In this document: positions 1-8,563 of the stretch, one piece after another
Numbering within the stretch: the stretch's first letter is position 1
Layout: every line of letters begins with the position of its first letter
Assembly: GCA_964575335.1 (NCBI GenBank)
Contig: CAZNPU010000021.1
Location: 1-59,228 of the forward strand
DNA from: CAZNPU01 sp964575335
GTDB lineage: Bacteria > Planctomycetota > Phycisphaerae > Phycisphaerales > SM1A02
Length of the DNA: 59,228 nucleotides
Direction of reading: 5' to 3'
Translations under genes and position numbers: made by a program
Notes under the pieces: generated by a model
Told to the model about the DNA's origin: nothing
Database searches by the model: none
The model's input: the letters and a program-made list of their open reading frames with translations, nothing else

Positions 1-721
1 CGGGGTTATCGCCGCAGTACGGCAGCGGGCCTCGCCGCGTGTCGTACGGATCAACAACATAACTTGCATTGCCCGGATAAGCGGGCAGCAACCCGTCCGC
101 TGCCAAGGCAGCCAGAATCGGCTCATCCTCGGGCGGATTGCTCGGGCTTGCTACCGGATCAACCACGCGGTGACAGAAGTTGCACGACACACCATCCCAG
201 TCCGCTCCGACAAACGCTGAGGCATCCGTCGGCACCGACCGGCCTTCCAGCCACGCGTGGGGGCTGTGACAGCGGATGCACAATTCGCCGCCAAAGTTCA
301 CGTCCTGATTGGCGATCGCCAGCGCAGCATGCCAGATGGGATCCCGCGCCGCCTGCCCCATCATGCTCGTCACCCAGTTGTCAAACGGCGCAACAACGTG
401 TTCCTTGTTGCCGTCGTACTCAAACTCGTGACAGAACCGGCAGTTGAAGGGGTTGATCATCGGGTCGATCAGCGTGCCTTCCTGGGTGCCGGGTATGAAA
501 AAGTCATCCAGCGTTGCAGGCAACTGCACCTGCGAGCCGCGCTTGCCGCCGCCGCTGCTGCTGCCATCGGCCACACCGCCGCGTCCGCTTCCCATGCCCG
601 AGCCTGAACCTTTGCCAGCGTACAAAGGTGAGCCCAGAATGCCCGCAACCGCCAAACCCACAGCTGCGCACAGGATCAACGACCGGTGCGGTCGAACCGG
701 ATACTTCTTCTCTTGCTGCAT
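1..721 (-). CDS. multiheme c-type cytochrome, C-terminus off the left edge
   Basis: An open frame runs leftward from ATG at 721 and never stops before the window edge, giving at least 240 residues. A GAGGAGG ribosome site lies 10 bases before the start. Residues 13-35 form a signal peptide or N-terminal membrane helix, followed by a Gly/Ser-rich stretch (about 36-62). Three CxxCH haem-binding motifs are visible: C94-H98, C148-H152 and C180-H184. Between them are W/D-rich segments of the type seen in periplasmic multiheme cytochromes. More haems probably lie beyond the edge. It should be exported and carry electrons in the cell envelope; the donor and acceptor cannot be told. Divergent from the lipoprotein gene at 1165. 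The class is secure from the motifs; the exact family is not. Confidence 0.85.
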   Translation of the reverse strand, partial: MQQEKKYPVRPHRSLILCAAVGLAVAGILGSPLYAGKGSGSGMGSGRGGVADGSSSGGGKRGSQVQLPATLDDFFIPGTQEGTLIDPMINPFNCRFCHEFEYDGNKEHVVAPFDNWVTSMMGQAARDPIWHAALAIANQDVNFGGELCIRCHSPHAWLEGRSVPTDASAFVGADWDGVSCNFCHRVVDPVASPSNPPEDEPILAALAADGLLPAYPGNASYVVDPYDTRRGPLPYCGDNP

Positions 722-1164
722 CGAACTGCAACCTCCTCAGCCTCGGATCGACCAGCGTCCGCCAGCCAATGAGCCGGGCCTGTCTTTTCAATCGATCGAT
801 CAATCAGCTATCGGCCAGGATGCTTGCCCCCTCAAGCCGACCGATGCCTGCCCTCCATTCATCTCCGGCCGATACGGTCCCAGATGCACTGCACTCAGGC
901 TTCAGTACCGATAACCGGCTCAGTCGTCTCCCCCTCCCCCTCTGTTAATCCCCCATCTGATCCCCCGCGCAAGTCCCCGCTCAACCCCCGTACTAACTTG
1001 CTGAAATCCAGTTTTCATACTACTTCTAAACTCTTACACGTCAACGAGAAACCGCCAGATATCACTCATGAATCAATCCGGGCGCAACGCCAATTCGCCC
1101 AGTTTGAAAAACCGATCGGCCAGCCGGTTTGCGACAGCAGCGCAGCATTGCGCAATTCTGCGGT
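722..1164. other. divergent intergenic region
   Basis: This 443-base gap separates the leftward cytochrome from the rightward lipoprotein and must hold promoters for both. It contains C-rich runs around 925-990. I see no convincing promoter hexamer pair, structured RNA or small gene in it. Confidence 0.5.
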
Positions 1165-1908
1165 ATGCTTTACGCGCTTATGCTGCACGCTTCCTGTTTA
1201 CGCACGTTTAGACTGCATTTCGCCGCGACTGCCATTCCCACTCGCATTGGCGGCTGGCTGATCGCCGGCTTTTTCGCCCTGATGCTGGGTGGCTGTACCT
1301 CCACAGGCACAATAACAGCAGGGCCGGAACTGCTCACCATTGAAGCAGCACATTACAATCAGGCCTTCGATGCTGCGGTTGAAGCGGCATATCAGGCAGG
1401 AATGGCCGCCGTTGTTCGCGATCGTCGCACTGGCGTCATCGAAACCTCGCCACGTATCGCCGGTTCCATCCTCGAACCCTGGCGCACCGACAACGCCAGC
1501 CTGGAGCAGGCGCTGGAAAACACCATTGCGCTGCAGCGGCGGCGGGTACGCTTTGAATTCACTCCCGCAGGCTTTCAGCCGCGCGACCCCCTGGCGCAAA
1601 GCACATTGAGCGGGCCGGATGTGCTGCATCTCGATGCCGATTCAATCGACCTGACCCAGCTCGAAGGTCCGCTGGAGCTGCGCGCCTGGGTCTATGTTGA
1701 ACAAGCTCACACGCCGGGCGTCCGCCGCAGCACCTGGACCCGCTCTCTGACCACAATCACCACCAGTCCCAGCTCTGCCGCCACCGGCAGCACCTTCTGG
1801 ACCATCGTCGCGCGCGACAACGCTTACGAACGCGCCCTGCTGGCGAAGATCGACAGCATCCTGCATCAGCAGCAGCAACAGGCGCGTGATGAATCGTTAA
1901 CTCAATAA
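1165..1908 (+). CDS. hypothetical lipoprotein
   Basis: The predicted product is 247 residues. After a basic N-terminus comes a hydrophobic helix ending in the lipobox L-G-G-C (Cys44), so it is probably lipid-anchored in the envelope. The mature part has alternating polar and hydrophobic segments, a W-T-R region and a Gln-rich tail (QQQQQ near residue 237). I do not recognise a family. The first in-frame ATG is at 1165; a TTG at 1129 is also possible. No clear ribosome site is visible, so the start is uncertain. It stands alone between the divergent cytochrome and a small gene. Function unknown. Confidence 0.7.
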   Translation: MLYALMLHASCLRTFRLHFAATAIPTRIGGWLIAGFFALMLGGCTSTGTITAGPELLTIEAAHYNQAFDAAVEAAYQAGMAAVVRDRRTGVIETSPRIAGSILEPWRTDNASLEQALENTIALQRRRVRFEFTPAGFQPRDPLAQSTLSGPDVLHLDADSIDLTQLEGPLELRAWVYVEQAHTPGVRRSTWTRSLTTITTSPSSAATGSTFWTIVARDNAYERALLAKIDSILHQQQQQARDESLTQ

Positions 1909-1931
1909 CGAAATCCAATAACGAACGCACG

Positions 1932-2027
1932 CCGAAGCTGCATTCCTCCGCTTCGGGCGCAGCATTCACAATGCGCCAGCAGCGCATGGCATCATGTTCA
2001 TTCGCAGGCTGAATCGGAATTCAGCCT
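1932..2027 (+). repeat. two hairpins downstream of the lipoprotein gene
   Basis: CCGAAGC (1932-1938) pairs with GCTTCGG (1950-1956) across an 11-base loop. Further on, AGGCTGAAT (2006-2014) pairs perfectly with ATTCAGCCT (2019-2027) across CGGA. Neither is followed by a strong T-run. They may mark the transcript end of the lipoprotein gene, with the second as a weak terminator. Confidence 0.4.
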
Positions 2028-2148
2028 CATAGGCAGCAGCCCGCAGCGACTCCAAGAGTGAGTGAACGACGCAACGCTGTGAGCTTTTACTACTTGCGCA
2101 CAACATCCGTTGCGCCGCTTCATCATCACCAAGGAGTCAGCACGCACA

Positions 2149-2418
2149 ATGCCTAGCGCCCCCGGAAATCGCAACGCCTCGGAAGATCCCCGAAACCTCC
2201 AACAGCAAGACCGGCCCGGCGCGGGTCGCGAGCAGCCCGGCCGCTGCGCTGAAGATGCAGAGCAGCGACTGGATGAAACCCAGGAAATCGCTGAGACATC
2301 AGATCTCCAGCAAGGCCAGCCGGAACTTGCGCGCGATCGTCAGCCGCCCACCAACGCCAAGCCCGGCACACGCCACGCCCCCGAATGCGACATCGGCGAA
2401 GTAGATTCGGATTGTTGA
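2149..2418 (+). CDS. small hydrophilic hypothetical protein
   Basis: An 89-residue frame begins at an ATG preceded by AAGGAG 12 bases upstream, which supports translation. The product is strongly hydrophilic, rich in Gln, Glu, Asp and Pro, with no membrane segment and little predicted fold, so it would be largely disordered. It ends only 9 bases before the stop of the convergent dockerin gene. I recognise no family. The unusual composition makes it possible that this is not a gene; the ribosome site is the main support. Confidence 0.4.
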   Translation: MPSAPGNRNASEDPRNLQQQDRPGAGREQPGRCAEDAEQRLDETQEIAETSDLQQGQPELARDRQPPTNAKPGTRHAPECDIGEVDSDC

Positions 2419-2427
2419 ATCGCAAAC

Positions 2428-2898
2428 CTACGGGCACATGCCCCAGGCGCTGATGACCGCAAGCAGATCGTCGACGTTGACCTGTCCGTCGCCACCGGGC
2501 GGAGCGATGTCGGTAAGACAGGGATGAGGGCATGGCCCCCAGGCGCTGATGACCGCAAGCAGATCGTCAACGTTGATCAGGCCATCGCCGCCGGGCGGAG
2601 CGACATCCGCCGGGCAGGTTGGAACCGTACCGCCTGGCGTACTCCAGAATCCGCCGACCAGTTCAAACTCATTTCCCGGAGCGCCGCCGGTCATCACGCC
2701 CGCATCGGGCTGGCCGATGGTGCCGGTGAGTTCAAATGATCCTCCGCTGGATGTTCCGCCGCCGCCGTCGATGGTGTACCAGGAAAGATCGTACGATCCC
2801 TCAGGCCCAGCGAACTGCGCGAACGTCGCGGCAGTGATCATCGCCAAAGCGGCGAAGCACAGGCCGGACCAGCGTGTGCGTGCGGAATATTGATTCAT
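2428..2898 (-). CDS. secreted protein with paired GC-type dockerin repeats
   Basis: The 156-residue product has a signal peptide (about 1-27) and then a short Gly-rich beta segment at about 36-86, of a type (ending F-E-L-V-G-G-F-W) found in many secreted proteins of environmental bacteria. It ends in two near-identical dockerin-like repeats, residues 95-123 and 127-155. Each starts with Cys, carries the D-x-A-P-P-G-G-D-G calcium-loop variant and the N-V-D-D-L-L-A-V-I-S-A-W-G helix, and ends with Cys-Pro. GGAGATAAGGACG precedes the ATG. Such dockerin tails are typical of planctomycete extracellular proteins and are thought to mediate attachment or complex formation; the partner is unknown. There is almost nothing here besides the beta segment and the dockerins. 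Confidence 0.85.
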   Translation of the reverse strand: MNQYSARTRWSGLCFAALAMITAATFAQFAGPEGSYDLSWYTIDGGGGTSSGGSFELTGTIGQPDAGVMTGGAPGNEFELVGGFWSTPGGTVPTCPADVAPPGGDGLINVDDLLAVISAWGPCPHPCLTDIAPPGGDGQVNVDDLLAVISAWGMCP

Positions 2899-2955
2899 CG
2901 TCCTTATCTCCAGTGTTGCGGATGGCTAACCACATACATGTGACGTGATTGCCGA

Positions 2956-4929
2956 TCATTTGCCTGCATTCTTTAGAACGGATTCCAGCCGCTGTAATCG
3001 ATCGGCCAGTTCATCAACCTGCTGGCGCAGCGCAGCATTGTCGCGTTGCATCGCGTCAACCTGCTGACGCAGGGCGGCATTTTCCTGTTGCGATTGATCA
3101 ATCTGCCGACACAGTGCAGCATTCTGCTGTTGCAATTCATCAATCTGCGCATCTTTCTCATCACGCAACTCGCGCAAGGCTTCAACAAACATCGCTGTCG
3201 TTCCACGCTCGGTGACGTAGAGGTAGCCTTCGTCATCCGCATCAACCCAGTCAGGGAAGACCTGCTGAACTTCCTGCGCGATCAGGCCGGTCTGCGTGCC
3301 GGGCAGCACGAATTTCCGTTCGATTGCGTCTTCGATGTACTCGAACGTGTAACCGCGGAGGGTCAGCAGCCGATCGAGGATGCCAGGTTCGATAGGCTGG
3401 ATGTTGCGCTTGAGGCGCGCATCAGAGAAGTTCGACCAGCTTCCGCCGCCGGGTTTGGCGGCGTTGCCGTTGACGGCAAGCAGGAACGAGCCGGGTTCCT
3501 GCGTGCCGATGCCGACCTGCCCGCCAGCGCGGATGGTCATGCGCACCTGGCCGCCGTTGGAGAAGTTGAAGTAACTTGAGTCGGTCTGCTGAATCTGTGC
3601 AGTCCACGATCCGCTGGCTTTGAAGTTAATCGCGACATTATCCGACAGTGTCTGTAGATGCAGACGGGCAGTAGGATCAGTGGTGCCGATGCCGACGTCG
3701 CCTGAGAAGTAGTTGCGGCCGCCTGTAAAGTATGCAGCCCAACCGTTCGGTGATTGGACGACACCGTGCACGGCGATGGTGCTGCCGGTCGCATGTGTTG
3801 CGTGGGCCAGGATCGCACGGGCTTGGGCACCGCTTGCCTCAGCGTATACGCCGGTTCCCGAATTGCCCGAATTAACGCCACCGACACCGCGACCTAGTGA
3901 ACCGCTTGACTCGCCATAGACACCGTAGCCGCTTCCCGCGTTGAGGCCGAAGACACCTCGGCTGGTTAAGTAGTCTGAGTTTGTTTCGCCATACACGCCG
4001 ACGCCGTCTCCCGTGCTAATGCCGACGACGCCTCGTCCATTGGTACCGGCTGCTGTGCCGCGTACGCCGACACCGCCTGGAGCAAGATTCCTCCCGTAAA
4101 CGCCCATCCCGCTGACTGATTCCGCGGTACCTACCACGCCGAACGTCGTCCCCGACGTCGCGGTGTTCCAGCCATGCACAGCCATTCCACCTGATGAACG
4201 GCTCTCTCCCCAAACGGCTGGCGTGGACGAGCTTGCGATTGCGTGGAGTTTCGCGTAGGGGGTCGACGTGCCGATGCCGACGTTGCCAGCGTTGTAATAG
4301 GTGGCAGTTCCGTTGATGGACCAGTGCGAATCACCGGGCGGACCCTGTGGGCCTTGTGGCCCCTGTGGTCCCGCAGGACCTTGGGGACCTTGTGGTCCTT
4401 GCTCTCCCTGTGGACCCTGCGGCCCAGGCGGCCCCTGCTCGCCCTGAGGACCGGCCGGACCAGGCGGGCCTTGCTCACCCTGCGGACCAGGCGGGCCTTC
4501 CGGTCCTGCAGGCCCCTCATTGCCATTGAGCGCAAACAATGCATAAGGCGCTGGCTTCAACGGCTGACGCGGCGAGAGCGTCACATACGAGCCGGTGCCA
4601 GCGGGCATGCGCACCGCGATCTCCAGCCAACGTGCCTCGCCTGTGAACGCGCTGAGTCCAAAATCAAGATCGACTGTGAACGCGCCGTCAACCAATGTGA
4701 CGTTTGTCGCTGTCAGCGTCGGGCCGATCTGCGATGAGCCAACAGCGTCATCCCATAAGCTGAACTGGAAATCAGCGATGCCATTAACCGCAACGCCAGC
4801 CTGTTTGAGCTGCCCCTGATAGGTAAACTCCGTTGTCACCGGCGAGGCTTCCTCAGCCGCCATGAGTGGAGTCGAGATCGAAATCGACCATGCAACAAGA
4901 GCAGCAGTCGCGAACCTGAGTCTCAGCAT
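2956..4929 (-). CDS. collagen-like surface protein with S74 (intramolecular chaperone) domain
   Basis: The 657-residue product starts at ATG 4929, chosen because AAGGAG lies just upstream and a signal peptide (1-24) follows. A beta-rich N-domain (30-130) resembles those of bacterial tail-fibre-like proteins. Next are 22 Gly-X-Y collagen triplets (about 136-201). A long run of Gly/Val-rich repeats with G-V-Y-G and G-I-G-T motifs (about 205-530) suggests a trimeric beta-helix. Then comes a peptidase S74 / endosialidase-chaperone segment with S-D-A-R-L-K-R-N-I. The C-terminus is a coiled coil with a 14-residue repeat containing N-A-A-L-R-Q-Q-V-D. In the family, S74 domains help trimerise fibres and may cleave themselves off. 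It is divergent from the ECF sigma gene at 5097 and could be its target, but that is inference. Confidence 0.88.
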   Translation of the reverse strand: MLRLRFATAALVAWSISISTPLMAAEEASPVTTEFTYQGQLKQAGVAVNGIADFQFSLWDDAVGSSQIGPTLTATNVTLVDGAFTVDLDFGLSAFTGEARWLEIAVRMPAGTGSYVTLSPRQPLKPAPYALFALNGNEGPAGPEGPPGPQGEQGPPGPAGPQGEQGPPGPQGPQGEQGPQGPQGPAGPQGPQGPQGPPGDSHWSINGTATYYNAGNVGIGTSTPYAKLHAIASSSTPAVWGESRSSGGMAVHGWNTATSGTTFGVVGTAESVSGMGVYGRNLAPGGVGVRGTAAGTNGRGVVGISTGDGVGVYGETNSDYLTSRGVFGLNAGSGYGVYGESSGSLGRGVGGVNSGNSGTGVYAEASGAQARAILAHATHATGSTIAVHGVVQSPNGWAAYFTGGRNYFSGDVGIGTTDPTARLHLQTLSDNVAINFKASGSWTAQIQQTDSSYFNFSNGGQVRMTIRAGGQVGIGTQEPGSFLLAVNGNAAKPGGGSWSNFSDARLKRNIQPIEPGILDRLLTLRGYTFEYIEDAIERKFVLPGTQTGLIAQEVQQVFPDWVDADDEGYLYVTERGTTAMFVEALRELRDEKDAQIDELQQQNAALCRQIDQSQQENAALRQQVDAMQRDNAALRQQVDELADRLQRLESVLKNAGK

Positions 4930-5096
4930 GCTTTCTCCTTCGTTCCCAAGCAAGGCAAAACAGGCAAAATGAAGGCACAAAGCCTTCGGCGGCTGGCGTC
5001 GGAAGCCGAAAAGATTCTTCATGCCCGCGTTATCGCGGTGTATATTGGGCAAGTCAGCTCCTCAGTGTTTCGCACCATTCCGGGTTATCGCAGCTC

Positions 5097-5711
5097 ATGA
5101 AAATTGTGAAAAATCACAATTCTTCTGCGGCAACCCCACAGGTTGCGGCCCTGCAGGGCGACGTAACGCGTTTGCTTGATGCGATGCACCAGGGCGAGGG
5201 CAGTGCAGCAAACCAGATGCTGCCGCTGGTGTATCGTGAGCTGCGCACCCTGGCCAAAGACCTGCTCCGCCGCGAGCAAGCCTCGCACACGCTGCAGCCG
5301 ACTGCGCTGGTGCATGAGGCGTACCTCAAGCTGGTGCGCCAGAATCGAGCACGCTTTGAGTCCCGCAGTCACTTTCTGGCCGTAGCGGCAACGGCCATGC
5401 GGCGAATTCTCGTCAATCACGCCAAGCGGCGAAAATGCATCAAGCGCGGCGGGTTGTGTCGGCGCGAACCGCTCACCGAATCAGTGGTCATCGGCATGGA
5501 TGCAGATGTCGATCTGGTCGCACTCGATGAAGCCATGCAGCGGCTAAACGCGATCGATCCGCGCAAGGTTAAGGTCGTCGAAATGCGGTACTTCGTCGGC
5601 ATGTCCGTGGATGAAGCCGCGGAAGCGCTTCAGGTGTCATCGGCGACCGTCAAGCGCGATTGGGAATTCGCCCGCGCATGGCTGCTGCGTGAGGTGGGAT
5701 GCGATGGATGA
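5097..5711 (+). CDS. ECF-type RNA polymerase sigma factor (planctomycete kinase-linked type)
   Basis: The 204-residue protein has the sigma region 2 pattern (V-Y-R-E-L-R-T-L-A, then H-T-L-Q-P-T-A-L-V-H-E-A-Y-L-K-L) and a C-terminal region 4 helix-turn-helix (Y-F-V-G-M-S-V-D-E-A-A-E-A-L-Q-V-S, then T-V-K-R-D-W). This is the ECF subgroup usual in planctomycetes and acidobacteria, often encoded next to a Ser/Thr kinase. It would direct RNA polymerase to a small regulon. The stop codon overlaps the kinase start by 8 bases, so the two are co-transcribed and probably translationally coupled. The start ATG at 5097 has no good ribosome site; no anti-sigma factor is adjacent. Confidence 0.92.
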   Translation: MKIVKNHNSSAATPQVAALQGDVTRLLDAMHQGEGSAANQMLPLVYRELRTLAKDLLRREQASHTLQPTALVHEAYLKLVRQNRARFESRSHFLAVAATAMRRILVNHAKRRKCIKRGGLCRREPLTESVVIGMDADVDLVALDEAMQRLNAIDPRKVKVVEMRYFVGMSVDEAAEALQVSSATVKRDWEFARAWLLREVGCDG

Positions 5712-8385
5712 CGGGATATATCGGCAGATCCGCCGCGCTGAAGAACTGTTTCACGAAGCGCTGGAGCGGCCGATTGCTGAACGTGCATTGTTCGTTCACG
5801 AACGCTGCGGCGATGATGAGACATTGAAGAGCGAAGTGCTTTCGCTGCTGGAGGTGCATGCGCGATCAGGCGACAGGATGCGCACCGCCGCGTGTCCTGC
5901 ATTGCCTGACGATGCTGATGAGGAGGATCTTCCGCTGCCTGCCATTCCGGGCTACGACATCGTGCGGCTGATTGCCCGCGGCGGAATGGGCAGCGTGTAC
6001 GAGGCCCAGCAACAGCAGCCACGGCGGCGTGTTGCGCTGAAGTTGATGAGGCGCAGCCTGACCTCGCGGAGCGTGCTTCGCCGGTTTCAATATGAAGCTC
6101 ATGCGCTGGCGCGATTGCAGCATCCGAACATCGCTCAGGTGTTCGAAGCCAGCACGTTCGACACGGGCCAGGGGATTGCTCCGTTTTTTGCAATGGAGTT
6201 CATCGAAGGCCAGCCGATCACTGAATACATCCAGCAGCACGGGTTGTCGTGCCGCGATCGAGTTCGGCCGCCGCGTCAATTTTTCGACTTGTTTTTTCAG
6301 ATCATCGACGCGGTGCAGCATGCGCACCAGCGCGGTCTGATTCATCGTGATCTCAAGCCGGGAAACATTCTTGTGACCTCCGATGGCTCTGTCGCAAGGG
6401 TAAAGGTCATCGACTTCGGCATTGCGCGGGCGATTGAATCTTCTGACGCCGCCATCACCACGCTCCAGACGGAAGTCGGGCAGGTTCTCGGCACGCTGCA
6501 GTACATGAGCCCCGAACAGTGCGATGCAGACCCGCACGAAATCGATGTGCGCAGCGACGTGTACGCACTGGGGTTGATTCTGTACGAGTTGCTGTACGAA
6601 CAGCGGCCGTATGACGTTTCGCAGGCCACGATCGTCCGTGCCGCGAACATCATCAAGTCTCAGGCGCCAGTGGCTCCCTCGTCGATTGACCGCCGTTGGC
6701 GCAGTGATCTTGAAACGATCGTTCTCAAGTGTCTGGAGAAGGACCCCAACCGACGGTATGCATCGGCAGATGCGCTGCGTGATGACCTGCAGCGGTATTT
6801 GAACAATGAGCCGATCGCAGCTCGGCCGCCTTCACTGCGCTATCGTGCGCTGAAGTTCGCCAGCCGCAATCGCGCAGCGGTGTCGGGTGCGGCCGCTGCT
6901 GTGATTGTATTGATCGCCACCGCAGCCATCGCGACGTCGTTTGCCGTCAGCGAATATAACGCCCGCCTGGAAGCTGAGCGGCAGAGGCGAATCACCGAAG
7001 CCGTCAACGAATTCGTCAACAACGATCTGCTGGCAGTTGCCGATCCATATCGATCACCGGATCGCGAACTCACGGTGCGTGCCGTATTGGACGCTGCATC
7101 CGAGAAAATCGATCAGCGTTTCGCTGACGAGCCGCTCGTGGAAGCCGCGTTGCGGGAGACGCTCGCCAGAACATACTGGAACCTTGGCGCGTATGCGTCG
7201 GCTGAAGCGCACGCGCGCCGCTGTCTGGAATTGCGGCAGCGTGAGTGCGGACCCACCGATGCGCTCACGCTTGATGCGATGAATCTGCTTGGGTCGGTGC
7301 TGCAGTATGCGGGGCGGTACGCGGAGTCTGAAGAAATCTGGACATCGCTGCTGGAATTGTGCCGGCGGCATAGGCCTCCAAACGATCCAAAGACGCTGCT
7401 GGTCCAGAACAATCTGGCGCAGTCGTACATGTATCAGGCAAAGTACGAACCTGCTGAGGCCATGCTTCTTGAAGTGCTGCGGATCCGCCGTGCTGAAAGC
7501 CCAGAAGATCCGCAAACGTTCGTAACCATGAACGTGCTGGCGATGCTGTATGCCGAGCAGGGCCGCCTTGATGAAGCGGTGAAGCTGGCAGAAGCGAGCG
7601 TCGAAGGTTCTCGCCGCGTGGCTGGGGATGATCATCCCGACACGATGACCGCGATCAACAACCTGGCGACCTACTACAGCGATCAGGGCCGGGTTGATCT
7701 GGCCATCCCGTTGCTGCACAATCTGCTGCAGGCCCGCCGCCGCGTTCTGGGCCCGGAGCATCCGCTTACGCTGGTCACAGCAAACAATCTGGGCCTGGCG
7801 TACATTCACACCAATCAACTCGAGCAAGCCGAGCCGATCCTTCGCCAGACGTTGGAGCTGCGACGTAAGACGCTGGGCGACGATCATCCCAACACGCTCA
7901 CGAGCACCAACAATCTCGCGCTGGCGTGCCTCAAGAGTCAGCGGTTTGATGAAGCAATTGAGCTGTATCGCCAGGCCGTGGATGGCCGGACGCGCGTGTA
8001 TGGCGAAAATCATCCAGCCACGCTCAGCTCGCTGATGTCGCTGGGCACGACGTACATGCGAATGAACCGATTGGATGAGGCCTTGCCGTTGCTCGAAGAA
8101 GCGGCCCATCGCGCCCGAACGCACCTGCCGGCCGGCCATCTCCACATCGCCCGCATCAGCGTGCGGTTGGGCGAGTGCCAACGCGAGATGGGGGCGATGG
8201 AGCAGGCGCAGGAAACGCTGCTGGCGGCACACGCATCGCTTGAGGCCCGTCTCGGCCCATTCCATCAGCACACGGTGGAAGCCGCCCAGGCGCTGGCAGA
8301 GCTATATGCGAAATGGAACAAGCCCGACGAAGAGGCAAGGTGGCGAGCGTCAATCATCGATCACTCACATACGACCGCGCGTTGA
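5704..8385 (+). CDS. membrane Ser/Thr protein kinase with TPR repeats
   Basis: I take ATG 5704, which overlaps the sigma gene by 8 bases, giving 893 residues. A short helical N-domain (1-80) precedes the kinase domain (about 84-365). The glycine loop A-R-G-G-M-G-S-V (91-98), Lys113, catalytic H-R-D-L-K-P-G-N (214-221), D-F-G (237-239) and the A-P-E-equivalent S-P-E (269-271) are all present, so it should be active. One transmembrane helix lies at about 391-414. The extracytoplasmic part holds a long array of TPRs of the tetratricopeptide/kinesin-light-chain style, with repeated A-x-x-x-N-N-L-A-x-x-Y and H-P-x-T-L segments. The family senses or scaffolds envelope signals. Pairing with the sigma factor suggests phosphorylation-controlled sigma activity, which is inference. 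Confidence 0.93.
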   Translation: MDDGIYRQIRRAEELFHEALERPIAERALFVHERCGDDETLKSEVLSLLEVHARSGDRMRTAACPALPDDADEEDLPLPAIPGYDIVRLIARGGMGSVYEAQQQQPRRRVALKLMRRSLTSRSVLRRFQYEAHALARLQHPNIAQVFEASTFDTGQGIAPFFAMEFIEGQPITEYIQQHGLSCRDRVRPPRQFFDLFFQIIDAVQHAHQRGLIHRDLKPGNILVTSDGSVARVKVIDFGIARAIESSDAAITTLQTEVGQVLGTLQYMSPEQCDADPHEIDVRSDVYALGLILYELLYEQRPYDVSQATIVRAANIIKSQAPVAPSSIDRRWRSDLETIVLKCLEKDPNRRYASADALRDDLQRYLNNEPIAARPPSLRYRALKFASRNRAAVSGAAAAVIVLIATAAIATSFAVSEYNARLEAERQRRITEAVNEFVNNDLLAVADPYRSPDRELTVRAVLDAASEKIDQRFADEPLVEAALRETLARTYWNLGAYASAEAHARRCLELRQRECGPTDALTLDAMNLLGSVLQYAGRYAESEEIWTSLLELCRRHRPPNDPKTLLVQNNLAQSYMYQAKYEPAEAMLLEVLRIRRAESPEDPQTFVTMNVLAMLYAEQGRLDEAVKLAEASVEGSRRVAGDDHPDTMTAINNLATYYSDQGRVDLAIPLLHNLLQARRRVLGPEHPLTLVTANNLGLAYIHTNQLEQAEPILRQTLELRRKTLGDDHPNTLTSTNNLALACLKSQRFDEAIELYRQAVDGRTRVYGENHPATLSSLMSLGTTYMRMNRLDEALPLLEEAAHRARTHLPAGHLHIARISVRLGECQREMGAMEQAQETLLAAHASLEARLGPFHQHTVEAAQALAELYAKWNKPDEEARWRASIIDHSHTTAR

Positions 8386-8530
8386 GAAACATGCGACCAA
8401 ACCGGCGACGAAGTGCGCCAAATGCAGCCGCGCGGCAACCTCGGCCCGAGGCGACAATTCGTCGCCTGCTTGCGGAGCTTCATCAAGCCCTTTTCCAAGC
8501 GAAAGGGTGAAGATTCTACCCACCCCCTAA

Positions 8531-8553
8531 CCCCCTCCCTACAAGGGAGGGGG
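8531..8553. terminator. G/C hairpin between convergent genes
   Basis: CCCCCTCCCT (8531-8540) pairs perfectly with AGGGAGGGGG (8544-8553) across a 3-base loop. It lies between the kinase stop at 8385 and the transketolase stop at 8564, so it could end either transcript. There is no T-run; similar C/T-rich palindromes also occur as dispersed repeats in many genomes. Confidence 0.4.
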
Positions 8554-8563
8554 GAGTACAGAC

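Noticed and set aside
7054..8271. A 405-codon leftward frame opposite the first kinase TPR array
   Set aside because: It mirrors the TPR repeats in antisense, with no known domain or start signal.
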